Origin: Mastigamoeba balamuthi
Lineage: Eukaryota > Evosea > Mastigamoebida > Mastigamoebidae
Direction: 5' to 3'
DNA: 64,000 nucleotides
NCBI GenBank assembly: GCA_902651635.1
Contig: CACRSC010001920.1
Coordinates: 218,046 to 282,045 of the forward strand
How positions within the stretch are numbered: position 1 is the stretch's first letter; each line of letters starts with the position of its first letter. A model generated the notes under the pieces. It saw only the letters and a list, made by a program, of their open reading frames with translations, was not told the origin of the DNA and made no database searches. Of the stretch, positions 20,101-29,119 are shown one piece after another. Made by a program: the position numbers and the translations under genes.

Positions 20101-21735
20101 TGTGCAGCGAACGAGCCGTACAAGCAGCCGAGGCCGAGGTTGAGGCGCAAGTCGACGCGCGAGGACGTGGAGAAGGACGGCAGCGACGACGACATTGCGC
20201 CGGCGCAGAAGTTCGCGGCGCCCGCGGCCCCGACCAAGGCCAGCCCGGGCGCCGGCGCCATGGACCCGCCCTCGCGGCGCGCGGAGAAGCGCTCGCCGCC
20301 GCAGCAGGTAACCGGGAAGAAGGAGCCAGGCCAGCAGCAGCTGACCCCCCAGAAGCCGAAGCCCTCGCCGCGTCTGACCCCGGCCTCGTCCGCCGTCACG
20401 CAGGGCTCCCCCACTGTCGTCGCCAAGCAGGAGTCGTCGCCCGCGCTCAGCACGCAGGGCGCGCCGCTGCCCGTCATCGGCGCGTCGCCGGTGATCGGGA
20501 TGCCGGGCATGGCGTCGCCGATGGTGCGCAGCGGGGGCTACGCCAGCGCCGCGCAGGCGCAGGCGCAGCTGCAGCAGGGCATGCAGCAGTTCGGCATGGC
20601 CGGCATGCTGGGCGCCCAGGGCTTTGACCCCACGGCCATGGCGCTGCAGGGCGGCATGGGCATGGGCGCGCTGACGCCGGACCTGCGCGAGATGCTGCTG
20701 CAGGGCGGGCTGGGCGGCATGGGCGGAATGTCGGGGCTCTTCGCCCCCGCCGACTCGAACGCGATACGCCAGCGGCTGCTCGCGCCGCTGCTGCAGGTCG
20801 GCGGGCAGGGCGTCGGCGGCATGGGCGACCCCGCGGCCATGCAGCAGTTCATGCAGAACCCCCAGTACCTCCAGCAGATCGCCAGCCTCGGCTTCGGCAA
20901 CCCGCAGTTCGCGGCGGCCGCGGCGGCGGGCCAGGCGATGTTCCCGCAGCAGGCGCAGCAGCAGCAGCAGCAGTCGCAGGCGCCCCAGCAGGCGCAGCAG
21001 CAGGCGCCCCAGCAGCTGACGCAGCAGCAGCAGCAGCTGTTCCAGAAGGTCGCCGGCCTGAACATGTCGCAGATGTCGCAGATGGCGGCGATGCAGGGCA
21101 TGGGTGGCATGGGGGCCATGGGCGCCATGGGGGGCATGGGCGCGATGGGGGCCATGGGCGGCATGGCGGGCATGGCCGGCATGATGGGCATGGGCGGGCT
21201 GGGCATGCCCGGCGCGATGGGCGGCATGGGCGGCATGCAGGCGATGCAGATGCCCGCCGCGGAGCAGCCGCCCGCCAAGCGCGTGAGGACCGAGGACGGC
21301 GGGGTGGCCGCGCAGGGGGCGAGCGACGCGGAGAAGCTCATCTGGGCCCGCGTAGGTCCATACTCTCCGTGGTTTCCTGCTAGAGTGGGTCTGGTCTCCC
21401 CCGATTCGGAGCACACTGACACGGCGGCGCTGCTCGCTACAGTACGCAGCAACTCGTGAGGCGACCCCGAGGCCGAAGCGCTGCTCGGAGGACTGTATAC
21501 CTATTTTCTTCTTCGGCGACAACGTGTGGTGCGCCGTCGTCGCCCCCGCCGCCGCCGCAGCCCGTCGTGGCCGGCGCAGCGCAGCGCACACTGACCTTGC
21601 TGGGTTCTTTGCAGCATGTGGGTGAGACCAGAGGATATCAAGACGCAAGGGCCGGGAGACGAGCAGCCCGTTTCCCAGACGATGCAGCAGGCAGTGGAGC
21701 AGGCCATTGTTTGGGCCAATAGGCCCGCGCAGTAA
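17191..21735 (+). CDS. JmjC + 4CXXC_R1 zinc finger + PWWP chromatin protein
   Basis: Eight exons (17191-17350, 17675-18067, 18346-18554, 18701-19221, 19511-19962, 20108-21384, 21443-21528, 21615-21735) close to 1072 residues. A JmjC-type cupin spans about residues 15-290: MWMVVSSEHKA, KSCSMHTHFMPVEELAK, FPVYVLEQAEGDLVIVPPE, VLTSWFRHNP. The usual metal-binding His after VPPE is replaced (ECVCQAV), so demethylase activity is doubtful. A Cys-rich cluster follows at about 375-415 (CTHCKSPIFNRCYKCNPC). Residues about 480-560 form a 4CXXC_R1 finger like that of CDCA7 and plant or fungal JmjC proteins (TCHQCKLAKPRH, CCKKFCMSC, CPYCLKTCNCSACLRKRG). A Gln-, Met- and Gly-rich linker leads to a C-terminal PWWP domain split over three exons (LIWARVGPYSPWFPAR, IFFFGDNV, MWVRPEDIK). 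Intron 4 is GC-AG. Likely a DNA/nucleosome-binding chromatin regulator. Confidence 0.85.
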
Positions 21736-22165
21736 AACAAGTCTCACAACAAAGGGAAAGCCACGTTGTCTCAAACAGGGATGTATGTCTCTGGTTCGTG
21801 CGTTCTTAGTCTGGTGTTGTGGGGGGGGGGTCCGCGACCCCGAGATAAAACGAGATCCTGTGCCTTCACCTAGGCCACTGCGGATGCGGGCTTTAAAGTC
21901 AGGCGCAAAATGACGCTCTCGGCTTTGTGTGCGAGCGAGCATCTTGTCAGAAGAAAAAAACCAACTCCTATCTGGCCCGGTCTGCTCCACGTACAGCTTA
22001 CTACTTGTAGCGGTGTGCGTACAGGTCGGCGGCCAAACAAACAAAGGGCAAGCAACGAATGCAACGGGGGGTGCCAGAGGGTATGCACGCAAAGGGAAAC
22101 AAACGTCGTCACATTAGTTGACATGACGATAGTAGCAGCTGCGCCGCAGCCCACTCACCACCGCC
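21736..22165. other. Convergent intergenic region
   Basis: 430 bases between the stop of the PWWP gene and the stop of the minus-strand syntaxin. The final 60 bases resemble the 3' flanks of the other syntaxin copies (near 25970 and 28430). No coding feature seen. Confidence 0.6.
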
Positions 22166-24011
22166 TCACTTTTTTCTCGTGCCCAGGACACCTCCCAGGA
22201 TCGGTGCGATGATGATGATCAGCACAATCGTCGCGAAGATCAGAATGCAGCACATTTTCTGTCGGGCGGGAATGCGTTGGCGTCAGGGAGCTTCAAACCA
22301 CCGCAGCTGAGACCCGGGTCGGTTTCGACGCACCTTGCGGTTGCCGCGCTGCAGCTTGCCGGTCTTGCGGAGCTCGTTGACCGCGTCGACCATGAACTCG
22401 TCGGCCTTGGAGCAGTTGTACTCGATCTGGTCGACCATCTCCCCCTGGCACTGCACCAGCGTCGACATGTCCAGCTGGTCATCGGACACAACACACCGCA
22501 CAGCGCACACAGCGCACACAGGGCGGTGCAGCACGCAAGTTGTCAGCGACAGGGGAAATGCGTGTGTAAAGCGGGGGAAAACGACGCGGGGCAGCGCACG
22601 AAGAGCTGGTGGAGCTCCTGGATGGACTGGTTGAGGCGGACAATGTCCGAGTGCTTGTTCTCGATGTAGCTCAGAGCCTGCTTCGCCGCTGCGTGCAGGT
22701 CCTTGTCTGTGGTTCACGCAGTGGGTGTCAATTTCCCGTTTCCGCGAACTAATAGCAAGCCCCCTCTGCGGGTTTCACTCCGGGATTCTGGGGGAGAAGA
22801 GGCGCACCGCGGATGGCATCCGTGAAGATCTGCGTGTTGCCGGAATCGATCACGTCCTTGACCTCCTCCTCTGTCATGTCGGGCTTGACTGCAGCGGTTG
22901 TCGTTCCGCGGAGTTCAAGTGTCAGACCCCTTGATTTCCGTGCAGCTCTGAAAACACACCGCCCCACCTCCAGTGGGGGTATGGGGCACAGAGGGGGGCA
23001 AGGGGGACGCACCGATCTTGCACTGGCGCGAGAGCTTCTCGGTGGCGGACCTCTGGTACTCGGTCTGGGCCTGGTTGTACTCCTTCATGAGCTCCATGAA
23101 CTTGGTGACCAGCGTGTTGTGCATGTTCGACCGGATGCTGCGCTCGCCCCCCCACAGCAGTGCCCCCCCAGCCCCCGTCAGCAACCAAGCGCACGCCTGC
23201 CGCGTGCCCGCGTGTGCGTGTGTGCACGCGAGGGGCGGGGGTAGAGCCAGACCGGATCTCAGTGGGGGTGGCGTCCTTGGAGAACTGGTACTGCTGGTTG
23301 CCCTTCTTCATGCCCTCGAGGCGCTGGCGCACCTGCCCCGCCAGGTTGTTCGATGTCGAGATGAGCTCCTGCATCTCCTGGCTCCGCTCTGCACCACCCC
23401 CACGGTCAGAGGATGCGCCGAGCAGCCCCCCAGTGCGCTGCAGCTGCTGCGGAGGGGCTGCTGGGTGGAAGTGGATGCGGGGGAGAGAGAAGGGGGGAGA
23501 GTTGCGCAACTGGAGGCCTCCTCCTCCTTGTCGACGCTCACCACCGCCTCCTGCGCGTACTCCTGCAGCTTCCCGATGTTGTGGCGGATCGTCCCCATCA
23601 CCTCCTTCACCGCCCCCACCTCCTGCACGGCCCCTCCCCCGCGGTGAGCAGCTGCGCCTTCTCGTTTCTGCTTTCCGCTTCCGCTGTGCTCCCCCACCAG
23701 AGACGTATCGGGACCCCAACAGACACAAACGCAGCCCCTCATCCCCCCACGCACACAGGGGAGGGACCGCACGAGGAAGAAGTCCGCCATGAAGGGGCTG
23801 GCGTTGGGGTCGGCCTCGGGGCTGGCGTCGTCGTTGTCGTTGTCGTTGTGCTTCTTCTTGCGGCCCTTGCTGCCCTCCTCCACGTCAAAGTCGTCGGCAG
23901 GCGCCTCCTCGGGCGCCAGTTGCTGCACGGCGGGGCGGGGGGGCTCGGGTGAGCGTCGGGGGCGCGGGGAGAAGCGGCGCCCACCCGCAGCTGGTCCAGG
24001 CGGTCCTGCAT
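22166..24011 (-). CDS. Syntaxin (Qa-SNARE), minus-strand copy
   Basis: Tail-anchored Qa-SNARE for fusion at the plasma membrane or endosomes. The gene has about nine exons from MQDRLDQLR (24011) to the C-terminal membrane anchor MCCILIFATIVLIIIIAPI. Visible parts: Habc helices (EVGAVKEVMGTIRHNIGKLQEYAQEA, ELISTSNNLAGQVRQRL), KFMELMKEYNQAQTEYQR, and the SNARE motif with IENKHSDIVRLNQSIQELHQLF and QGEMVDQIEYNCSKADEFM (zero-layer Gln in CQGEM). Exon 2 is Lys/Asp-rich (KGRKKKHNDNDNDD) and differs from the plus-strand copy. Introns are short with GTGCG donors. It is head-to-head with the copy at 24213, 201 bases apart. Exons and introns from exon 4 onward are nearly identical to that copy, pointing to recent duplication or conversion. 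Confidence 0.9.
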
Positions 24012-24212
24012 GTCGTCCGCACAGGCCCGCGTGTGTGACCCTCGGATGGGTGTGAATATCTGCCAAGAGGAAATAAATATCTCTGGGGCGCCCCTTTTGC
24101 CTCGTCCTGGCAAATCATGCCCAACAACTTCTTGACGTGTCGACAAATCCACAGATTCCCGGGTCACTTTTTCGCACTGGGGTTTGTTTTGTAAGGAAAC
24201 CGGAAGCCGCAA
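24012..24212. promoter_or_regulatory. Bidirectional promoter region of the syntaxin pair
   Basis: Only 201 bases separate the two syntaxin start codons. The sequence contains atatctgccaagaggaaataaatatctc in its left half and no open frame. Promoters of both genes must lie here or within the first exons and introns. Confidence 0.55.
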
Positions 24213-25969
24213 ATGCTCGACAGACTCGACCAGCTGCGGGTGGGCGCCGCTTCTTCCCTCTTTTCCGAACCTGAACACTGAACCCGGAAGATCATCAGCA
24301 AATGGTTCCATACGAGGCCATAACGTCCGTGGCCTCAGAAATCGAGAAGGGCAAAGGCAAGAAGCTCGCACAGAGCGGCAACGACAACAACCCCGAGATC
24401 GACGACGGAGACAGGTCCTTCATGACCGACTTCTTTCTCGTGCGTTCGCCTTCCATGCCTGCCAGTGTCAGGACCCTGCGAACTCGTCTGCTGTTGGCAC
24501 GGACTCGCTTGACGGGGATGATCAGGAGGTCAGGGCGGTGAAGGAGGTGATGGGGATGATCCGCCACAACGCCGGGAAGCTGCAGGAGTTCGCTCAGGAG
24601 GCAGCGGTGAGCGTCGACAAGGAGGATGTGCCTGGTGAGTTCGCTCACTTCAATGAGGCCTTTCCATCGTCGGATGACAGAACACGCACACGCACTCCCC
24701 TCCCCTCAGGGGGAAGAGAGCGCAGTGCCCTCTGACCGCGGGGGGTGCGTCTGGCGGAGTGCAGGGCGGAGCCAGGAGATGCAGGAGCTCATCTCGACAT
24801 CGAACAACCTGGCGGGGCAGGTGCGCCAGCGCCTCGAGGGCATGAAGAAGGGCAACCAGCAGTACCAGTTCTCCAAGGACGCCACCCCCACTGAGATCCG
24901 GTCTGGCTCTACCCCCGCCCCTCGCGTGCACACGTGCACACGCGGGCACGCGGCAGGCATGCGCTTGGTTGCTGACGGGGGCTGGGGGGCACTGCTGTGG
25001 GGGGCGAGCGCAGCATCCGGTCGAACATGCACAACACGCTGGTCACCAAGTTCATGGAGCTCATGAAGGAGTACAACCAGGCCCAGACCGAGTACCAGAG
25101 GTCCGCCACCGAGAAGCTCTCGCGCCAGTGCAAGATCGGTGCGCCCCCTTCTGTGCCTGCCTCATACCCCCACCGGAGGTGGGGTGGGGCGCGTGTTTTC
25201 AGAGCTGCACGGAAATCAAGGGGTCTGACACTTGAACTCCGCGGAACGACAACCGCTGCAGTCAAGCCCGACATGACAGAGGAGGAGGTCAAGGACGTGA
25301 TCGATTCCGGCAACACGCAGATCTTCACGGATGCCATCCGCGGTGCGCCTCTGCAGGTTTCATTCCGGGATTCGGGGAGACGAGGGGCTGGTTATTCGTT
25401 TGCGGAAACGGGAAATTGACACCCACTGCGTGAACCGCAGACATGGGCCTGCACGCAGCGGCGAAGCAGGCGCTGAGCTGCATCGAGAACAAGCACTCGG
25501 ACATTGTTCGCCTCAACCAGTCCATCCAGGAGCTCCACCAGCTCTTCGTGCGTTGCCTCACGTCACATGCATCCCTGTCGCCGACAACTGCGTGCTGCAC
25601 CGCCCTGTGCGCGCTGTGTGCGTTGTGTGGTGTGTTGTGTCCGATGACCAGCTGGACATGTCGACGCTGGTGCAGTGCCAGGGAGAGATGGTCGACCAGA
25701 TCGAGTACAACTGCTCCAAGGCCGACGAGTTCATGGTCGACGCGGTCAACGAGCTCCGCAAGACCGGCAAGCTGCAGCGCGGCAACCGCAAGGTGCGTCG
25801 AAACCGACCCGGGTCTCGGCTGCGGTGGGTTGAAACTTCCTGACTCCACGCATTCCCTCAACAGAAAATGTGCTGCATTCTGATCTTCGCGACGATTGTG
25901 CTGATCATCATCATCGCACCGATCCTGGGCGGTGTCCTGGGCACGAGAAAAAAAGTGAGGCGGTGGTGA
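24213..25969 (+). CDS. Syntaxin (Qa-SNARE), plus-strand copy
   Basis: Exon 1 (24213-24239) encodes MLDRLDQLR, exon 2 (24299-24439) QMVPYEAITSVASEIEKGKG to FMTDFFL, exon 3 starts at 24526 (EVRAVKEVMGMIRHNAGKLQEFAQEAA). Later exons carry ELISTSNNLAGQVRQRL, the SNARE motif (IENKHSDIVRLNQSIQELHQLF, QGEMVDQIEYN) and the anchor MCCILIFATIVLIIIIAPI. The reading frame is intact, but the run of A after the anchor has seven A instead of the six in the other copies. This shifts the end from RKK-stop to RKKVRRW-stop at 25969. Role as for the minus-strand copy. The first three exons are more diverged between the two copies than the rest of the gene. Confidence 0.88.
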
Positions 25970-26481
25970 GTGGGCTGCGGCGCAGCTGCTACTATCGTCA
26001 TGTCAACGAATGTGACGACGTTTGTTTCCCTTTGCGTGCATACCGCTCACACCCCCCCGTTGTTTCCCCTTTGCTTTGGGTTGCGGAGGTCCAGGATCGC
26101 GGTCGCGGGGTGGCGAGCCTGGATGCCCCCCCCCCCTCCCTCCATACGTCGCTACGCAGTCCGTGAGCCAGTCGGCGGCACCCCTATGCCGCCTCCCTGT
26201 GTATGCCGCTCTCGAGGAGGTCGCGTGCGGGGCGGTGGCCTGCTCCCTTCTTTGTAATAGGTGGTCGACCCTTCTGAAGCTCTGCGGGGCATCACCAGAT
26301 CAAGAATTTAAGATAATGTTGAAGGACTCGGGCGATGGCGGATCGTGGACCCATCGGAGTGCCCAGAAAGGAGATTTGCCCCATTCAGACCATCGAATTT
26401 GTCCCGTATCGCACGTTCAGTTCGCATTCTGAATCGCAGAGAAACGCTCAGACCGCTCGTACCGCATCGGCGCCTCTGGGC
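25970..26481. other. Intergenic, duplicated at 28424-29119
   Basis: About 510 bases between a syntaxin stop and a receptor-like start. Blocks of it (gtgagtgggctgcggcgcagctgctactatcgtcatgtcaac, gagccagtcggcgg, the 3' part with cgaatttgtcccgtatcgca) recur in the same order at 28424-29119, so it is part of a duplicated syntaxin-receptor unit. No coding exon recognised. Confidence 0.6.
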
Positions 26482-26961
26482 ATGAAGCTGCTCCTCCTCC
26501 TCTTGGTGGTATGATCGAGCACGCGTGCCCCTCCTCCCCTTTCCGAGTGCCCGCGGGCCCACCGCCGCCAATGCAATGCAGGGCGCCCTGGCGAGCCCGT
26601 ACAACTGGTCCTACATGCCGTGCACGCTGCTGCTGCACAACGCAACGCACCCTCCTCCCGGCACGCTCGTTGTCGGCGTCCTGCACACGGGAAAGACAGC
26701 TGCCAACCTCGAGGCGCGCAGGGCAGCACGGGCGCCGCCGTCTCCAGCCATCCCCTCTTACACCGCCCGCTACCCACTCCCGCAGATCGTCATGTCCGTG
26801 TGCCTGGCCCTCACGGAAGCCTCCGAGGCGCGCGCGTTCGGTTCCTACAACGTCTCTATCGTCCTCTTCGATGACCTGGGCCTCAACGTGAGCCCAGAGC
26901 TCACCGCCCAATTTCGTGACACCTAGGGGGCAGGGGCGTGCGAAGTCAGGGCGTACTTCAC
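26482..26961 (+). pseudogene. 5' fragment of the receptor kinase-cyclase gene
   Basis: From ATGAAGCTGCTCCTC at 26482 this matches the first exons of the complete receptor gene at 29120: signal peptide MKLLLLLLV, then GALASPYNWSYMPCTLLLHNA and IVMSVCLALTEASEARAFGS. It stops at a single N at 26962, where syntaxin sequence begins. The truncation therefore coincides with an assembly join, and whether a full second receptor gene exists cannot be told from this window. Confidence 0.75.
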
Positions 26962-26962
26962 N
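26962..26962. other. Single ambiguous base at an assembly join
   Basis: An N separates the truncated receptor fragment from a restart of syntaxin sequence (ggggtttgttttgtaaggaaaccgg) already seen at 24180. This is the signature of two contig ends placed together. Confidence 0.85.
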
Positions 26963-27746
26963 GGGGGTTTGTTTTGTAAGGAAACCGGAAATGCTCGACA
27001 GACTCGACCAGCTGCGGGTGGGCGCCGCTTCTCCCCTCTTTTCCGAACACACTAATCCCGGAAGATCAACAGCGAATGGTGCCATACGAGGCGGCCTCAG
27101 ACATCGAGAAGGGCAAAGGCAAGAAGCTCGCACAGAGCGGCAACGACAACAACCCCGAGATCGACGACGGAGACAGGTCCTTCATGACCGACTTCTTTCT
27201 CGTGCGTTCGCCTTCCATGCCTGCCAGTGTCAGGACCCTGCGAACTCGTCTGCTGTTGGCACGGACTCGCTTGACGGGGATGATCAGGAGGTCAGGGCGG
27301 TGAAGGAGGTGATGGGGATGATCCGCCACAACGCCGGGAAGCTGCAGGAGTTCGCTCAGGAGGCAGCGGTGAGCGTCGACAAGGAGGATGTGCCTGGTGA
27401 GTTCGCTCACTTCAATGAGGCCTTTCCATCGTCGGATGACAGAACACGCACACGCACTCCCCTCCCCTCAGGGGGAAGAGAGCGCAGTGCCCTCTGACCG
27501 CGGGGGGTGCGTCTGGCGGAGTGCAGGGCGGAGCCAGGAGATGCAGGAGCTCATCTCGACATCGAACAACCTGGCGGGGCAGGTGCGCCAGCGCCTCGAG
27601 GGCATGAAGAAGGGCAACCAGCAGTACCAGTTCTCCAAGGACGCCACCCCCACTGAGATCCGGTCTGGCTCTACCCCCGCCCCTCGCGTGCACACGTGCA
27701 CACGCGGGCACGCGGCAGGCATGCGCTTGGTTGCTGACGGGGGCTG
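26963..27746 (+). pseudogene. Partial syntaxin copy between two N joins
   Basis: Nearly identical to 24180-24986: exon 1 (MLDRLDQLR at 26991), exon 2 with a short deletion (YEAASDIEKGKG instead of YEAITSVASEIEKGKG), exon 3, exon 4 and part of the next intron, then an N at 27747. Because both ends are ambiguous bases it may be an alternative haplotype contig rather than a true third gene. The differences from the complete copy show it is not a simple copy of the same read data. Confidence 0.7.
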
Positions 27747-27747
27747 N
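27747..27747. other. Single ambiguous base at an assembly join
   Basis: The N falls within a syntaxin intron, followed by another restart of the same upstream sequence (tggggtttgttttgtaagg). Confidence 0.85.
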
Positions 27748-27782
27748 TGGGGTTTGTTTTGTAAGGAAACCGGAAGCCGCAA

Positions 27783-28423
27783 ATGCTCGACAGACTCGAC
27801 CAGCTGCGGGTGGGCGCCGCTTCTTCCCTCTTTTCCGAACCTGAACACTGAACCCGGAAGATCATCAGCAAATGGTTCCATACGAGGCCATAACGTCCGT
27901 GGCCTCAGAAATCGAGAAGGGCAAAGGCAAGAAGCTCGCACAGAGCGGCAACGACAACAACCCCGAGATCGACGACGGAGACAGGTCCTTCATGACCGAC
28001 TTCTTTCTCGTGCGTTCGCCTTCCAGCCCTGCGTGCCAGTGTCAGGACCCTGCGAACTCGTCTGCTGTTGGCACGGACTCGCTTGACGGGGATGATCAGG
28101 AGGTCAGGGCGGTGAAGGTGGTGATGGGGATGATCCGCCACAACGCCGGGAAGCTGCAGGAGTACGCCCAGGAGGCAGCGGTGAGCGTCGACGAGTTCAT
28201 GGTCGACGCGGTCAACGAGCTCCGCAAGACCGGCAAGCTGCAGCGCGGCAACCGCAAGGTGCGTCGAAACCGACCCGGGTCTCGGCTGCGGCGGTTTAAA
28301 ACACCCTGACTCCACGCATTCCCTCAACAGAAAATGTGCTGCATTCTGATCTTCGCGACGATTGTGCTGATCATCATCATCGCACCGATCCTGGGCGGTG
28401 TCCTGGGCACGGGAAAAAAGTGA
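27783..28423 (+). pseudogene. Internally deleted syntaxin copy
   Basis: Exon 1 (MLDRLDQLR), exon 2 and exon 3 are followed directly by the end of the SNARE exon (GAGTTCATGGTCGACGCGGTCAAC) and then by the anchor exon, which is intact and ends GTGKK-stop. Exons 4 to 7, with the Habc helix and most of the SNARE motif, are missing. The junction at about 28185-28192 lies at CGAC, which occurs at both deletion ends in the full copy. The junction keeps the frame open across the retained exon 3 donor, so a short membrane protein lacking a SNARE motif could in principle still be made, but it cannot act as a syntaxin. Confidence 0.85.
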
Positions 28424-29119
28424 GGCGGTGGTGAGTGGGCTGCGGCGCAGCTGCTACTATCGTCATGTCAACTAATGTGACGACGTTTGTCTCTGCGTGC
28501 ATACCCCCACGCCCCCGTTGCATTCGCGTTGTCTGCCCCTTGTATGGTTCTCTCTCTCTCCCCCCGTATGCACACCACTACGAGTTGTCGGCCAGCTGCA
28601 CCTCCTAGGCCATCTTTCGAAGATGTGGGTCTGCTCCCATGGATTACTGGCGTGATCACGCGGCTTGCTCCTGCCTAGTGTCTTATGCCCGAGGTCACCA
28701 CAGTGGGTTGCTGTGGCCCAGGCTCGCGCTCTCGGGGTGGCGAGCCCGGATGCCCCCCCCCCCCCATTCGCCACTGTGAAGTCCGTGAGCCAGTCGGCGG
28801 TATGCCCCTATGCCGCCCCCTCTCGGACCCCTCCCTGTGCATGCCTCTTGTGCATGCGGGGCGGTGGCAAGCACCCTTATTTCTAATCGGTGGTCGACCT
28901 CTGCTGAAGCCCTGCGGGGGGGGCATCACCAGATTAAGAGCGATTGGGATCATGTAGAAGGCGGGTGATGGCGGGTCGCCAACTCATCGCAGTGCCCAGA
29001 AAAAAAAGGAGAAATGCCCAATTCAGACCATCGAATTTGTCCCGTATCGCAAGTTCAGTTCGCATTCTGAATCGCAGAGAAACGCTCAGACCGCTCGCAC
29101 CGCATCGGCGCCTCTGGGC
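28424..29119. other. Intergenic upstream of the receptor gene
   Basis: About 700 bases, a diverged copy of 25970-26481. It includes a run of C (28756-28766) and no recognisable exon. The receptor promoter should lie here. Confidence 0.6.

Noticed and set aside
19927-22092. Minus-strand 721-codon frame over the PWWP gene
   Set aside because: Antisense to the Met/Gly/Gln-rich exon; its Leu/Arg/His runs are the complement of CAG and GGCATG repeats.
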